64,000 bases of DNA from Lysinibacter cavernae (lineage in GTDB: Bacteria; Actinomycetota; Actinomycetes; Actinomycetales; Microbacteriaceae). The stretch covers positions 1,961,838 through 2,025,837 of the forward strand of contig NZ_JAAMOX010000001.1 in NCBI RefSeq assembly GCF_011758565.1, read 5' to 3'. Shown here in pieces: positions 36,245 to 45,158 of the stretch. Each line of letters opens with the position of its first letter. Positions within the stretch are counted from its first letter, which is position 1. The notes beneath the pieces are model-generated. The model worked only from the letters and a program-made list of their open reading frames with translations, made no database searches and was not told the origin of the DNA. A program made the position numbers and the translations under genes.

Positions 36245-37435
36245 CTAGACCGCTCGCCGTCCAGCGGCCCAGACGGCTGCCGTGAGTGGCATACCCGGGC
36301 GGTATGCGAGGTGGGTGATGGATGGTGCGCCGAGCATTTGCAGGTCGGCACGAGCGCCGGGTGCGATCACTCCGACGCGCGGCTTTCCTGCGCGTTCCGT
36401 GTCGCGCCCGAGGGCGATCGCCCCGCCGAGTGTGGCCGCACGAACGGCCTGCTCAATCGTGAGGCCCATCTGCAGCACCGCGGTCGCAACGCAAAAGTTC
36501 ATAGACGAGGTGTAGGAGGTTCCTGGGTTGCAGTTGCTTGCGATCGCAACCACGGCTCCAGCGTCAAGGAGCTGCTTGGCCGGCGCGAGTGGCATCCGCG
36601 TTGAGAGGTCGCAGGCTGGGAGGACGGTCGCAACGGTTCCACGGCCGCCGTTTCGCCAGCTCTCGGCGAGGGCTTCAACATCCTTGTCGTCAAGAAATCC
36701 GAGGTGGTCGACGCTCAGAGAGTTGTGCGCAACGGCAAGTTGAACGCCAGGTCCATGACCAAGCTGGTTTCCGTGCACGTGCGTGGCGAGGCCTTTCGAC
36801 GCGGCCGTTTCTAGGATTCGGGCCGTTTCGACGGCGTCGAACGCGCCAGTCTCGCAGAAGACATCGACGGCCGAGACAAACGGAGCCACGGCGTCGAGCA
36901 TCTCCCCCGTGACGAGCGAAAGGTACTCATCCCTATCGCTCCCTGAAGGTACAACATGCGCCCCGAGGAACGTCACCTCATCAACAATGCCTGCGGCTAC
37001 CCGCGCGGAACGAACTTCGTCGGCAACCGTCAGACCGTACCCGGTTTTTGTCTCCATCGTGGTTGTGCCGCCGCGACGGGCCTCGTCAACTAGCCGCTGC
37101 AGGTTTACCCGAAGCTCGTCGTCGGTAGCGGCCCTCGTCGCCGAAACCGTCACGTTGATGCCGCCAGCTGCGTACGATTCGCCGGCCATGCGGGCCTCGA
37201 ACTCTGCCGTGCGGTCGCCAGCGAACACCATGTGGGTGTGCGAGTCGACCCAGCCGGGGAGGACGGCGCGGCCAGCGGCATCCACCAGTTCGTCGGCAGC
37301 AGGGGCATCGGCAGCCGAACCAACCCAGCCGACGCGGTCGCCATCGAGGATAACCGCGGCATCCTTCACTCGAGAGTTCGCGAGCGAGTCATCGTTGGTA
37401 GTCAACTCGCCAATGTTCGTGATGAGAATGCTCAC
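36245..37435 (-). CDS. hutI: imidazolonepropionase
   Basis: Third step of histidine degradation: opens imidazolone propionate to N-formimino-glutamate. 396 aa from GTG at 37435 (CGGAG upstream), the usual length. Amidohydrolase metal ligands in DSHTHMVFAGDRTAEFE (His66, His68), then GYGLTVADEVRSARVA, THVHGNQLGHGPGVQLA and NCNPGTSYTSSMNF. Follows hutU on the same strand with a hairpin between them. hutH is not in the window. Confidence 0.95.
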   Translation of the reverse strand: MSILITNIGELTTNDDSLANSRVKDAAVILDGDRVGWVGSAADAPAADELVDAAGRAVLPGWVDSHTHMVFAGDRTAEFEARMAGESYAAGGINVTVSATRAATDDELRVNLQRLVDEARRGGTTTMETKTGYGLTVADEVRSARVAAGIVDEVTFLGAHVVPSGSDRDEYLSLVTGEMLDAVAPFVSAVDVFCETGAFDAVETARILETAASKGLATHVHGNQLGHGPGVQLAVAHNSLSVDHLGFLDDKDVEALAESWRNGGRGTVATVLPACDLSTRMPLAPAKQLLDAGAVVAIASNCNPGTSYTSSMNFCVATAVLQMGLTIEQAVRAATLGGAIALGRDTERAGKPRVGVIAPGARADLQMLGAPSITHLAYRPGMPLTAAVWAAGRRAV

Positions 37436-37470
37436 AGCGGGCTCCGTCCGATCAAAAAGATAAGGAAACC

Positions 37471-37522
37471 ATTTGGGAGTTTCTGCAGTAATCATGCGAT
37501 TTGTGCGCAGAAACTCCCAAAT
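37471..37522. repeat. 16-bp-stem hairpin repeat between hutU and hutI (family 2, copy 1)
   Basis: ATTTGGGAGTTTCTGC and its complement flank a 20-nt loop. An extended version of the right arm (to 37533) is shared, inverted, with 57549-57608. The element starts 11 bp after the hutU stop. It may act as a terminator or attenuator within the operon, or be a mobile palindromic repeat. Confidence 0.85.
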
Positions 37523-37533
37523 AGATGCAGGTG

Positions 37534-39204
37534 TTAGTCGCGGATGCGGGGTTTCATCGGGATGCGGACGTCGCGCTCCTCCGCGACCTCCACGGCCCTG
37601 GAGTAGCCGGCATCCACGTGACGGATGACGCCCATGCCGGGGTCGTTCGTGAGCAGACGCTGCAGCTTCTCGGCGGCAAGCGGCGTGCCATCTGCAACGC
37701 TGACCTGGCCAGAGTGGATCGAGCGGCCAATGCCGACGCCACCACCGTGGTGAATCGAAACCCAAGTTGCACCCGACGAGGTGCTCGTGAGGGCGTTCAG
37801 CAACGGCCAGTCGGCGATAGCGTCTGAACCATCAAGCATCGATTCCGTCTCGCGGTAGGGCGACGCAACCGAGCCGGAGTCGAGGTGGTCTCGACCGATC
37901 ACGATCGGGGCCGAAATTTTACCCTCAGCGACAAGCTCATTAAAACGGACGCCGGCCTTTGCACGGTCGCCGTAGCCAAGCCAGCAGATCCGCGCTGGCA
38001 AGCCCTCAAACTCGACATGCTCCTGAGCGGCGTGGATCCAGCGCTTGAGGTGCTCGTTTTCCGGGAAGAGCTCAAGCATCGCTTGGTCAGTAACCTCAAT
38101 GTCTTTCGGGTCACCTGAGAGCGCAACCCAGCGGAAGGGCCCAAGCCCCTCGCAGAACAGCGGGCGGATGTAGGCAGGAACAAAGCCGGGGAATTCGAAC
38201 GCGCGGTCGTAGCCTGCCTGGCGGGCCTCGTCGCGGATTGAGTTGCCATAGTCGAAGACCTCAGCGCCAGCATCCTGAAACTCGACCATTGCCTTGACCT
38301 GGGCGGCCATGGATTCGCGCGACAGGCGAGTGAACTCCTCAGCGTCGGCCTCGGCCCGCGCGTGCCACTCCTCGACCGAAATGCCAACGGGGAGGTACGA
38401 GAGCGGGTCGTGCGCCGACGTCTGGTCGGTCACGATATCGATGGGGATGCCACGGCGAAGCAGCTCAGGAAAGACCTCGGCTGCGTTACCAACAAGACCA
38501 ACAGACAGCGCGGTTTTGCTTTCCTTGGCCGCGAGCACCTTCTCAAGGGCGACGTCAATGTCGGTCTCAACAACGTCGAGGTATCGCTTGCCGGCACGGC
38601 GATCGAGGCGCGTTTTGTCAACATCGACGATGAGTACTGCCCCGCCATTAAGCGTGACGGAGAGCGGCTGGGCCCCGCCCATGCCACCGCATCCACCGGT
38701 CAGGGTGAGCGTGCCGGCGAGGCTACCACCAAAGCGCTTATTTGCGATTGCAGCGAAGGTCTCGTAGGTTCCCTGCAGGATGCCCTGGGTTCCGATGTAA
38801 ATCCACGAACCGGCCGTCATCTGGCCGTACATGGTCAGGCCTTCTGCCTCAAGCTTGCGGAACTCGGGCCACGTTGCCCAGTCGCCAACAAGGTTGGAGT
38901 TTGCGATGAGCACGCGCGGCGCCCACACGTTGGTGCGGAAGACTCCGACTGGCTTGCCCGACTGCACAAGCAGTGTCTCGTCGTCTTCGAGGTCGGCGAG
39001 CGTTGCGGAGATGGCATCAAAGCTTGCCCAGTCGCGTGCTGCCCGCCCGGTTCCGCCGTAGACAACGAGGTCGTCTGGACGCTCAGCCACCTCTGGATCG
39101 AGGTTGTTGTGAAGCATCCGTAGGACTGCCTCGGTCTGCCAGCTCTTTGCAGAAATCGTGGTGCCGCGTGCTGCCCGCACTGGCCGTGCGCCTGGTAACG
39201 CCAT
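37534..39204 (-). CDS. hutU: urocanate hydratase
   Basis: 556-aa urocanase, second step of histidine degradation, NAD+-dependent. Conserved stretches include [24 protein letters not shown], the glycine-rich [22 protein letters not shown] for NAD+ binding, [10 protein letters not shown], and [21 protein letters not shown] near the C-terminus. Start ATG at 39204. First gene of hutU-hutI; the GntR gene at 39307-40035 lies immediately upstream on the same strand. Confidence 0.96.
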   Translation of the reverse strand: MALPGARPVRAARGTTISAKSWQTEAVLRMLHNNLDPEVAERPDDLVVYGGTGRAARDWASFDAISATLADLEDDETLLVQSGKPVGVFRTNVWAPRVLIANSNLVGDWATWPEFRKLEAEGLTMYGQMTAGSWIYIGTQGILQGTYETFAAIANKRFGGSLAGTLTLTGGCGGMGGAQPLSVTLNGGAVLIVDVDKTRLDRRAGKRYLDVVETDIDVALEKVLAAKESKTALSVGLVGNAAEVFPELLRRGIPIDIVTDQTSAHDPLSYLPVGISVEEWHARAEADAEEFTRLSRESMAAQVKAMVEFQDAGAEVFDYGNSIRDEARQAGYDRAFEFPGFVPAYIRPLFCEGLGPFRWVALSGDPKDIEVTDQAMLELFPENEHLKRWIHAAQEHVEFEGLPARICWLGYGDRAKAGVRFNELVAEGKISAPIVIGRDHLDSGSVASPYRETESMLDGSDAIADWPLLNALTSTSSGATWVSIHHGGGVGIGRSIHSGQVSVADGTPLAAEKLQRLLTNDPGMGVIRHVDAGYSRAVEVAEERDVRIPMKPRIRD

Positions 39205-39306
39205 CGTTATGCCTTCCGTTTGGTGTGTCTCCTGCTATCCAATCGGTAGGCAAGGGGGCGAACAACGAGTTTCATTCGGTGCGCGTCTGGGATACCAGAC
39301 GAGGCA

Positions 39307-40035
39307 CTAGAAGCCCCAGGTCATTTCGTCCCAGACCTCATCAGGATCGAGGTCGAGGTCTTGCTTGCGAACGGCCTGGGCCACCAGCAGCCGGCCGGTG
39401 TGCTCAAGGTGCCTTCGCATCCCGGCAGCGGCCCGCTCGGGGTCATGCCCGAGCACGCCGTCAATGATGGGCTGATGCTCCTCAACGATGTCGGAAAGCG
39501 TTCTCGCGTCGCCAGCGGTTGACACCCCAAGCAGCCGCGTCGACACCCGAAGCCGCGAAATCTGCTGCCTGGCCCGCTCGTTGTGTGCGGCGACAAGGAT
39601 GATGTCGTGAATCTGCTGGTCGTGATGGAAGAAGAGCGCCTCATCCCCCGCCTCCGCCGCGGCGAGCGCGAGAACCACGGCCTGCTGGAGCTCGGCCTCC
39701 TGCTCGGCGCTCATGAGGAGCGCGGCCCGATGCGCGGCAGGAATCTCAAGGGCCATCCGAATCGCGAAGATCTCGGCCACGTCATGGGGCGTCGTCTGGA
39801 GAACTCGAAAGCCACGGTTCCGTTCAAAACGGATGAGGCCGGCCTCCTCTAGCCGAAGCAAGGCGTCTCGAACGGGGCTTCGCGAGATGCCAAGCTCTTC
39901 GGCCACCTGATACACGGAGTAGAGGTTGCCGGGGGTCATCCGACGCTCTTCGATCGCCGCTCGCACCCCGTTCATCACCTGGGCGGTGAGGGAGTTGTCG
40001 AGGCCGGCTGGGGCGCTAAATAAGCTGGATGCCAT
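39307..40035 (-). CDS. GntR/FadR-family transcriptional regulator
   Basis: 242 aa: GntR winged helix (about 18-80: YSVYQVAEELGISRSPVRDALLRLEEAGLI) and an FCD effector domain (AEIFAIRMALEIPAAHRAA...HHDQQIHDIILVAA). It precedes hutU-hutI by 102 bp and is divergent from the MFS/oxidoreductase genes, so it may control either. A 6-bp inverted repeat TGCCAT-N10-ATGGCA overlaps its start codon, which suggests autoregulation. Confidence 0.9.
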   Translation of the reverse strand: MASSLFSAPAGLDNSLTAQVMNGVRAAIEERRMTPGNLYSVYQVAEELGISRSPVRDALLRLEEAGLIRFERNRGFRVLQTTPHDVAEIFAIRMALEIPAAHRAALLMSAEQEAELQQAVVLALAAAEAGDEALFFHHDQQIHDIILVAAHNERARQQISRLRVSTRLLGVSTAGDARTLSDIVEEHQPIIDGVLGHDPERAAAGMRRHLEHTGRLLVAQAVRKQDLDLDPDEVWDEMTWGF

Positions 40036-40072
40036 GCCTGAAATTATGGCACGTACGAGGACGGGCCAACCG

Positions 40073-40142
40073 CTCGTGGGGCGCGCTTTTGCTCGTGGGG
40101 CGCAATATTTCGCGCCCCACGAGCAAAAGTGCGCCCCACGAG
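40073..40142. repeat. 70-nt nested palindromic repeat, copy 3
   Basis: CTCGTGGGGCGCGCTTTTGC left part, inner stem GCTCGTGGGGCGC/GCGCCCCACGAGC around AATATTTC, closing with GCGCCCCACGAG. Same 70-nt length as the two copies near 23 kb. It lies between divergent gntR and the MFS gene. Confidence 0.92.
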
Positions 40143-40219
40143 ACAGGAAGCGAGAGGCAAGGGCGGGAGGGCGAGGAAACGAGGAGGCGAGAGGGCGGGG
40201 AAGTGAGGAGGCGAGAGGG
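40143..40219. other. purine-rich asymmetric tract with internal repeats
   Basis: About 77 nt in which the plus strand is overwhelmingly G and A, broken mainly by single Cs, with GAGGAGGCGAGAGGG occurring twice. It immediately follows the palindromic repeat and precedes the putative operator of the MFS gene. It may form a non-B structure or a repeat-expansion tract; no gene is seen. Confidence 0.6.
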
Positions 40220-40237
40220 TGACTTTGATCGTAACCT

Positions 40238-40249
40238 GTAACATGTTAC
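40238..40249. promoter_or_regulatory. palindromic operator candidate GTAACATGTTAC
   Basis: Perfect 12-bp palindrome preceded by a further GTAAC half at 40231-40235. The GT...AC ends match the general form of FadR/GntR-family operators. It is 65 bp upstream of the MFS start and faces the GntR gene. Confidence 0.5.
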
Positions 40250-40313
40250 TATCCCAGAAGCCTACTCACCACAGGTTGCACCGCCGTGCAACCGCGTTCA
40301 AGGAAGAGCGTTT

Positions 40314-41714
40314 ATGCCAACATCCACTCCCCCCGTACTCAGCGCGGAAGCCCAGAAAAAGACCCTGGCCAAAATTACCCGCCGGCTCATCCCGCTGCTG
40401 ATCATCGGTTATTTCATCAGCTACGTCGACCGGGTAAACATCTCGTTTGCCAAGCTCGGCATGGAGCAGTCCTTCGAGATGACCGCCGCGCAATACGGTT
40501 TTGCCGCTGGCATCTTCTTTGCCGGCTACCTGCTCGCGGAAGTACCGAGCAACATCCTCATGGTGAAGTTTGGGGCCAGAGTCTGGCTCAGCCGCATCAT
40601 GATCACGTGGGGCATCGTTGGCACGCTCATGGCGTTTGCGCCCAACGTTGAAGTGATCTACCTGCTTCGCTTCCTGCTCGGTGTTGCCGAGGCCGGGTTC
40701 TTCCCAGGCATCCTGCTCTTCCTCACGCGGTGGTACCCAAACAAGGAACGCGCAAAAGTTGTTGCGACCGTCATGATGGCCATCCCGCTCGCCGGGCTCA
40801 TTGGCTCACCGCTCAACGGTTGGATTCTCGACACCTTCGAGGGCGTCTTCGGGATGGAAAGCTGGCGCTGGGTCTTCATCATCGGCGGCATCCCCGCAAT
40901 CCTGATGGGAATCGTGTACTTCATCATGATTGCCGACTCGCCAGCCAAAGCGAAGTGGCTCGGCGTGCAGGAACGCGAATGGCTTGAATACACCCTCAAG
41001 AAGGAAGACGCCGAGCGCACGGTTGGTGCGCCAAAGGGTCACCTGTCGGCACTGAAGAACAAGAAGGTCATCGTTCTCGCCGCAATCTACTTCCTGTTGC
41101 AGTGCGGCTCCTACCCGCTGACCTACTGGATGCCCTCGGTCATCAAGGACGTCACTGGAGACCTGTCGAGCACGGCCATCGGCTGGCTCAACGCCATCCC
41201 GTTCCTCTTTGCCGCCATCTGCATGTTCCTCGTCGGTCGCCTCGTGAAGGACGAGAAGTCGTCGCGCCCAGTGCTCATCGCACTCATTATCTCGACGTTT
41301 GCCTTTGGCGCCACCGCCCTCACCCTTGGAAACCTTCCGATGATGGCCTTCATGGCGATCACCGTTGCGACCATGGCAGTGCAAACCTCTAAGCCGCTGT
41401 TCTGGAACCTGCCAACGTCCTTCCTCGCTGGCGCTGGCGCGGCAAGTGGTATTGCACTCATCAACTCGCTTGGAAACACGGCCGGATTCTTCAGCCCCTA
41501 CGCCGTCGGGTGGATCCAGGACGCGACCGGCGACAGCGGCATGGCCGTCATCGTGATGATCGCAGCACAGGGACTCGCTGTTGTTCTCATCATTGGGCTC
41601 GTAATGAGCGGCAAAAAGCAGAAAGCCGCGCAACTCGCCAACGGCGTTCAACCGACCGATGACGCCCCACTGAGTGATACTGAGGAGAACAACTCAGTGA
41701 GAACCGGAGCATAA
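40314..41714 (+). CDS. MFS transporter, anion:cation symporter (ACS) type
   Basis: 466 aa, 12 TM helices. The N-terminus RRLIPLLIIGYFISYVDRVNISFAKL and the loops RYLLGVAEAGFFPGI-like LRFLLGVAEAGFFPGILLFLTRWYP are typical of ACS carriers for organic acids (tartrate, galactonate, phthalate types). Only 2 bp separate it from the next gene, an alpha-hydroxyacid oxidoreductase, so the cargo is probably a hydroxy acid such as lactate or glycolate. Confidence 0.9.
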   Translation: MPTSTPPVLSAEAQKKTLAKITRRLIPLLIIGYFISYVDRVNISFAKLGMEQSFEMTAAQYGFAAGIFFAGYLLAEVPSNILMVKFGARVWLSRIMITWGIVGTLMAFAPNVEVIYLLRFLLGVAEAGFFPGILLFLTRWYPNKERAKVVATVMMAIPLAGLIGSPLNGWILDTFEGVFGMESWRWVFIIGGIPAILMGIVYFIMIADSPAKAKWLGVQEREWLEYTLKKEDAERTVGAPKGHLSALKNKKVIVLAAIYFLLQCGSYPLTYWMPSVIKDVTGDLSSTAIGWLNAIPFLFAAICMFLVGRLVKDEKSSRPVLIALIISTFAFGATALTLGNLPMMAFMAITVATMAVQTSKPLFWNLPTSFLAGAGAASGIALINSLGNTAGFFSPYAVGWIQDATGDSGMAVIVMIAAQGLAVVLIIGLVMSGKKQKAAQLANGVQPTDDAPLSDTEENNSVRTGA

Positions 41715-41716
41715 CC

Positions 41717-44710
41717 ATGGCACTGCCAGAGCACGGCGAAGAACAGGCCGGATCAGTCGCGGTTGCGGAGCAGCAGCTCCCCCTGCGCACCGACCTCACG
41801 ACGCTGGCCGCCTACGTTTCCGACGCATCCATCTATCGTCGCAAACCACACGCTGTTCTCGAGCCACGCAACGTGGACGAGATCCGGCAGGGCATCGCTC
41901 TGGCACGCCAAAACAACTGGCCAATAACCGGCCGCGGGGGCGGAACCTCCGTGGCCGGTAACGCCATCGGCGAGGGCCTCATCATCGACACAAGCCGATA
42001 CTTCAACCAGATTCTTGAGGTGGATGCCGAACGTCGCGTCGCGAGGGTCCAGCCCGGCGTGATCTGCGACCAGCTGCGGGACGCCGCCGCAGAATTTGGT
42101 CTGACGTACGGCCCAGACCCTTCGACACACGCCCGCTGCACCATCGGCGGCATGGTTGGCAACAACGCCTGTGGCTCACACTCCGTTGCCTGGGGCACCG
42201 CCGCCGATAACCTCGTCTCGATGTGGGTCATGCTTGATGACGGTCGCGAGATTGAGCTCACGCCAGACGGATGCTCGGACCCGACCATCGACGCCAAATT
42301 GCGCGACCTGCGCGATAACAATCTCGCGATGCTGCGCACCGAGCTTGGCCGGTTCCCTCGCCAGGTCTCCGGGTACGGGCTGCACTACCTGCTTCCAGAG
42401 AAAGGCTTTGACGTGGCAAGGGCCTTTGTTGGCTCCGAGGGCACCTGCGGCATCATCACCGAACTCACCGTCACCCTTGTTGAGAAGCCGCGGGCAACAG
42501 CGCTGGCCGTGCTGGCGTTCCCAACCGTGTTTGATGCGGCAGCAGCATCCGCTGGCCTTCGTCTCCCCGGCGTGTATACGATCGAGGGCATGGGCTCCGA
42601 TCTGCTTGGTGCCCTCCGAAGCAAGCCTGGCCAGCAGGACGCTGGCCGCGAGCTGCCAGCATCAGAAACGGCCGGCGGCTGGCTTTTCTGCGAGACGGGC
42701 GCCGACACGCGTGAAGAAGCCGAGGGTATTGCCGCGGCGCTCGTTGCCGGGCTCGACGGCAACCTGGCCGCATCCGACATCGTGCTTGGAGCGGCCGAGG
42801 CACGGGCGCTCTGGCGCATCCGCGAGGCGAGCGCAGGCATCGTGACTCGCCTTCCCGACGGCGGCGAGGCCTGGCCAGGGTGGGAAGATTCCGCGGTGCC
42901 GCCAGAACACCTCGCTGAGTATCTGCGCGATCTCTACGCCCTCATGGACGAATCCGGCCTGCGGGGAATCCCGTTCGGCCACTTCGGCGAGGGATGCGTG
43001 CACCTTCGACTGAGCTTCGACCTCTACAGCGACGAGGGCGTTGCCGCCTACCGCAGGTTCATGGAGCGGGCTGCGGATATCGTGGCAGGCTACGGCGGCT
43101 CCCTCTCAGGAGAGCACGGCGACGGCCGGGCGCGATCAGAACTGCTGCACAAGGTATTTTCGAAGCAGGCCATGCGCGCGTTCCGCGAGTTCAAGACCAT
43201 CTTTGACCCGTCTGGACGCTTCAACCCGGGTGTGCTGGTTGACCCGGACGCCATCGACGACCGAATCCGCCCAGGCAAGGCCCAGCGGGCAAACGAGCTC
43301 ATCCCCGTCCACGCGCTGAGCAGGGACAACGGATCGTTTGTCGCGGCCGTCAACCGCTGCGTTGGCGTTGGAGCGTGCCGCTCGGACGTCGGTTCGATGT
43401 GCCCATCATTCCAGGCGACCGGCGACGAAGTTCACTCCACCCGCGGACGCGCCCGTGTGCTTTCCGAGATGCTGCGCGGCGAAACCATCGCTGATGGCTG
43501 GCGTTCGACCGAGGTCAAGGATGCGCTCGACCTCTGCCTTTCGTGCAAGGCCTGCTCAAGCGAATGCCCGGTTAACGTCGACATGGCGACCTATAAATCG
43601 GAGTTCCTGAACAGGTTCTACCACAGGCGCCTGCGCCCGATGGCCCACTACACGATGGGCTGGCTGCCGCTCCTCATGCGCTACATGCACAAAGTGCCCG
43701 GCGTCATCCGGCTGGCAAATGCGGTGCTGTCGGTGCGCTGGATCGAAGAGGTGGTGAAACGCCTCGGCGGCATCGAGCCGAAGCGCCGCATGATCGCGTT
43801 TGCGCCGCAGACGATGACGTCGTGGTTCCGTAAGCGTGGCGCCGTTTCTGCTGACACCGACGGCGCCCTCAAATCGGTTGGCAGCGCACTGCTCACCGGG
43901 CGGGGCACCGTCGAACCGCAGCGAACGGTGATGCTCTGGCCCGACACGTTCAGCAATTTCAACAGCCCGGCCGTTGGCATTGCGGCAGTTGAGGTGCTCG
44001 AGGCGCTCGGGTACAACGTCATCATCCCAAAGAAGGATGTCTGTTGCGGCCTCACCTGGCACTCGACCGGCCAGCTTGAACAGACGAAGCGGGTGCTCAC
44101 CGCGACGCTTGATGCGCTCGAACCGGCGATCGCGGCGAACATCCCCATCGTTGGCCTTGAACCGTCCTGCACGGTCATGCTTGCCGACGAATGCCCTGAG
44201 CTGTTGCCAAACGACCAGAGGGCCAAGCACCTCGCCAAACTCATGGTGACGCTTGCAGAGATTGTTGACAACCACGACGGCCCGTGGCCGTTTGGACAGC
44301 TCGACGTGCCTGCCGTCACCCAGGTGCACTGCCATCAGGAAGCAAAGGGCAGCTACGACGCGGATGCCTCCGTGCTCGAAAAGGTTGGCGTCTGCAACGA
44401 CGTTGTTGGGGCAGGATGCTGCGGCCTCGCAGGCAACTTCGGATTTGAACCCGGCCACTTCGAAATTTCACAGACCCTCGCTGAGCGCGAACTGTTCCCA
44501 AAGATTCGTGGTCGGGCTGACGACACCCTTGTCCTCGCAGACGGGTTCTCATGCCGAACACAAGTGAGCCAGGGAACAGGCGTTGAGGCGCAGCACCTCG
44601 CCCAGGTGCTGCGCTCAGCGCTCGACGCCCCTACTCGCCCGGATGCCGAGGCTTCGGCCAAGCCAGCTGCTGATGGAGACGGTTGCTGCGGCGGAATCTG
44701 CGGCGGCTAG
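41717..44710 (+). CDS. FAD-linked, Fe-S cluster D-2-hydroxyacid dehydrogenase (GlcD-GlcF/Dld fusion)
   Basis: 997 aa. Residues about 45-235 form the VAO-type FAD domain (PITGRGGGTSVAGNAIGEG, GNNACGSHS), then the FAD-oxidase C domain with SGEHGDGRARSELL. From about 535 come two ferredoxin-like motifs (CVGVGACRSDVGSMCPSF and CLSCKACSSECPVN), and finally CCG domains (VCCGLTWH, GAGCCGLAGNFG). The tail ends GDGCCGGICGG. Such enzymes oxidise D-lactate, glycolate or D-2-hydroxyglutarate and pass electrons to the membrane. Substrate not decidable from sequence. Confidence 0.92.
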   Translation: MALPEHGEEQAGSVAVAEQQLPLRTDLTTLAAYVSDASIYRRKPHAVLEPRNVDEIRQGIALARQNNWPITGRGGGTSVAGNAIGEGLIIDTSRYFNQILEVDAERRVARVQPGVICDQLRDAAAEFGLTYGPDPSTHARCTIGGMVGNNACGSHSVAWGTAADNLVSMWVMLDDGREIELTPDGCSDPTIDAKLRDLRDNNLAMLRTELGRFPRQVSGYGLHYLLPEKGFDVARAFVGSEGTCGIITELTVTLVEKPRATALAVLAFPTVFDAAAASAGLRLPGVYTIEGMGSDLLGALRSKPGQQDAGRELPASETAGGWLFCETGADTREEAEGIAAALVAGLDGNLAASDIVLGAAEARALWRIREASAGIVTRLPDGGEAWPGWEDSAVPPEHLAEYLRDLYALMDESGLRGIPFGHFGEGCVHLRLSFDLYSDEGVAAYRRFMERAADIVAGYGGSLSGEHGDGRARSELLHKVFSKQAMRAFREFKTIFDPSGRFNPGVLVDPDAIDDRIRPGKAQRANELIPVHALSRDNGSFVAAVNRCVGVGACRSDVGSMCPSFQATGDEVHSTRGRARVLSEMLRGETIADGWRSTEVKDALDLCLSCKACSSECPVNVDMATYKSEFLNRFYHRRLRPMAHYTMGWLPLLMRYMHKVPGVIRLANAVLSVRWIEEVVKRLGGIEPKRRMIAFAPQTMTSWFRKRGAVSADTDGALKSVGSALLTGRGTVEPQRTVMLWPDTFSNFNSPAVGIAAVEVLEALGYNVIIPKKDVCCGLTWHSTGQLEQTKRVLTATLDALEPAIAANIPIVGLEPSCTVMLADECPELLPNDQRAKHLAKLMVTLAEIVDNHDGPWPFGQLDVPAVTQVHCHQEAKGSYDADASVLEKVGVCNDVVGAGCCGLAGNFGFEPGHFEISQTLAERELFPKIRGRADDTLVLADGFSCRTQVSQGTGVEAQHLAQVLRSALDAPTRPDAEASAKPAADGDGCCGGICGG

Positions 44711-44876
44711 CACCCGACTTCCAGCTTCCGCTCAGGGTGGGGTGAAACCCCTGGGTGAACTCCGCCGGTTAAGTTGATCCTTGAACCAAATCGGGCAGGC
44801 GGTGCCTTAGCCTAAAAGGGTTGAATGCGTAGGGGGCATCCGCACCTTTTACGCGCGTATCCGGGGGGATCCATTC
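44711..44876 (+). other. 166-nt intergenic leader, possibly structured RNA, of unassigned class
   Basis: Starts with a TGGGGT-gaa-ACCCC hairpin that may end the upstream transcript. GGGTGAA occurs just after, then CCGGTTAA and GCGTAGGGGGC, and a perfect palindrome TACGCGCGTA at 44850-44859. It leads to GGGGGGAT, the ribosome binding site of the next small gene. I could not match it to a known riboswitch. Confidence 0.4.
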
Positions 44877-45077
44877 GTGCTGTTAAATACTGAACGTGCT
44901 GTTTCGATGCAACGTCAAATCGAAAACCGTTCACTGTCACGACCCGTCCAGCGTGGACTTGCTGCCATCATCATTACGTCGCTCGCTGGGATGCTGTCCA
45001 TTGGCATTTTCTGCGCCGTCTCGCAATCAGCCGAGCCCGTCGGCCCACGGACGCCGAGCAGCATTTCGGCGGAGTAG
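44877..45077 (+). CDS. small single-span membrane or secreted protein (66 aa)
   Basis: Not recognised. GTG at 44877 has GGGGGGAT 6-7 nt upstream. An ATG at 44907 in frame is an alternative. One hydrophobic segment lies at about residues 27-48 (RGLAAIIITSLAGMLSIGIFCAV), preceded by basic residues and followed by a short polar tail. It is flanked by a long leader and a 14-bp hairpin after the stop, which makes a genuine gene plausible. Confidence 0.5.
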   Translation: MLLNTERAVSMQRQIENRSLSRPVQRGLAAIIITSLAGMLSIGIFCAVSQSAEPVGPRTPSSISAE

Positions 45078-45089
45078 CCACACACATTC

Positions 45090-45134
45090 GGGGGTTGCAA
45101 CGAGTCCCCGTGACGGACATTCGTTGCAACCCCC
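45090..45134. terminator. 14-bp-stem hairpin between the small gene and the LSMTG protein gene
   Basis: Perfect arms GGGGGTTGCAACGA/TCGTTGCAACCCCC with a 17-nt loop, placed between convergent genes. No T-run is present, so termination strength is uncertain. Confidence 0.6.
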
Positions 45135-45158
45135 AGCTGTGCGCAGGAAGGCTTACCC

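Noticed and set aside
40806-41651. 281-codon frame on the minus strand
   Set aside because: Antisense to the MFS transporter; His/Asp/Glu-rich sequence is an artefact of the opposite-strand codons.
43556-44458. 300-codon frame on the minus strand
   Set aside because: Antisense to the Fe-S part of the D-2-hydroxyacid dehydrogenase.
44711-44876. Known riboswitch (TPP or c-di-AMP type) in the leader
   Set aside because: GCGTAGGG and TGGGGTGAA recall single boxes of these classes, but the CTGAGA/CTGAT boxes of TPP and the CGTCAGC end of c-di-AMP elements are missing and the order is wrong.
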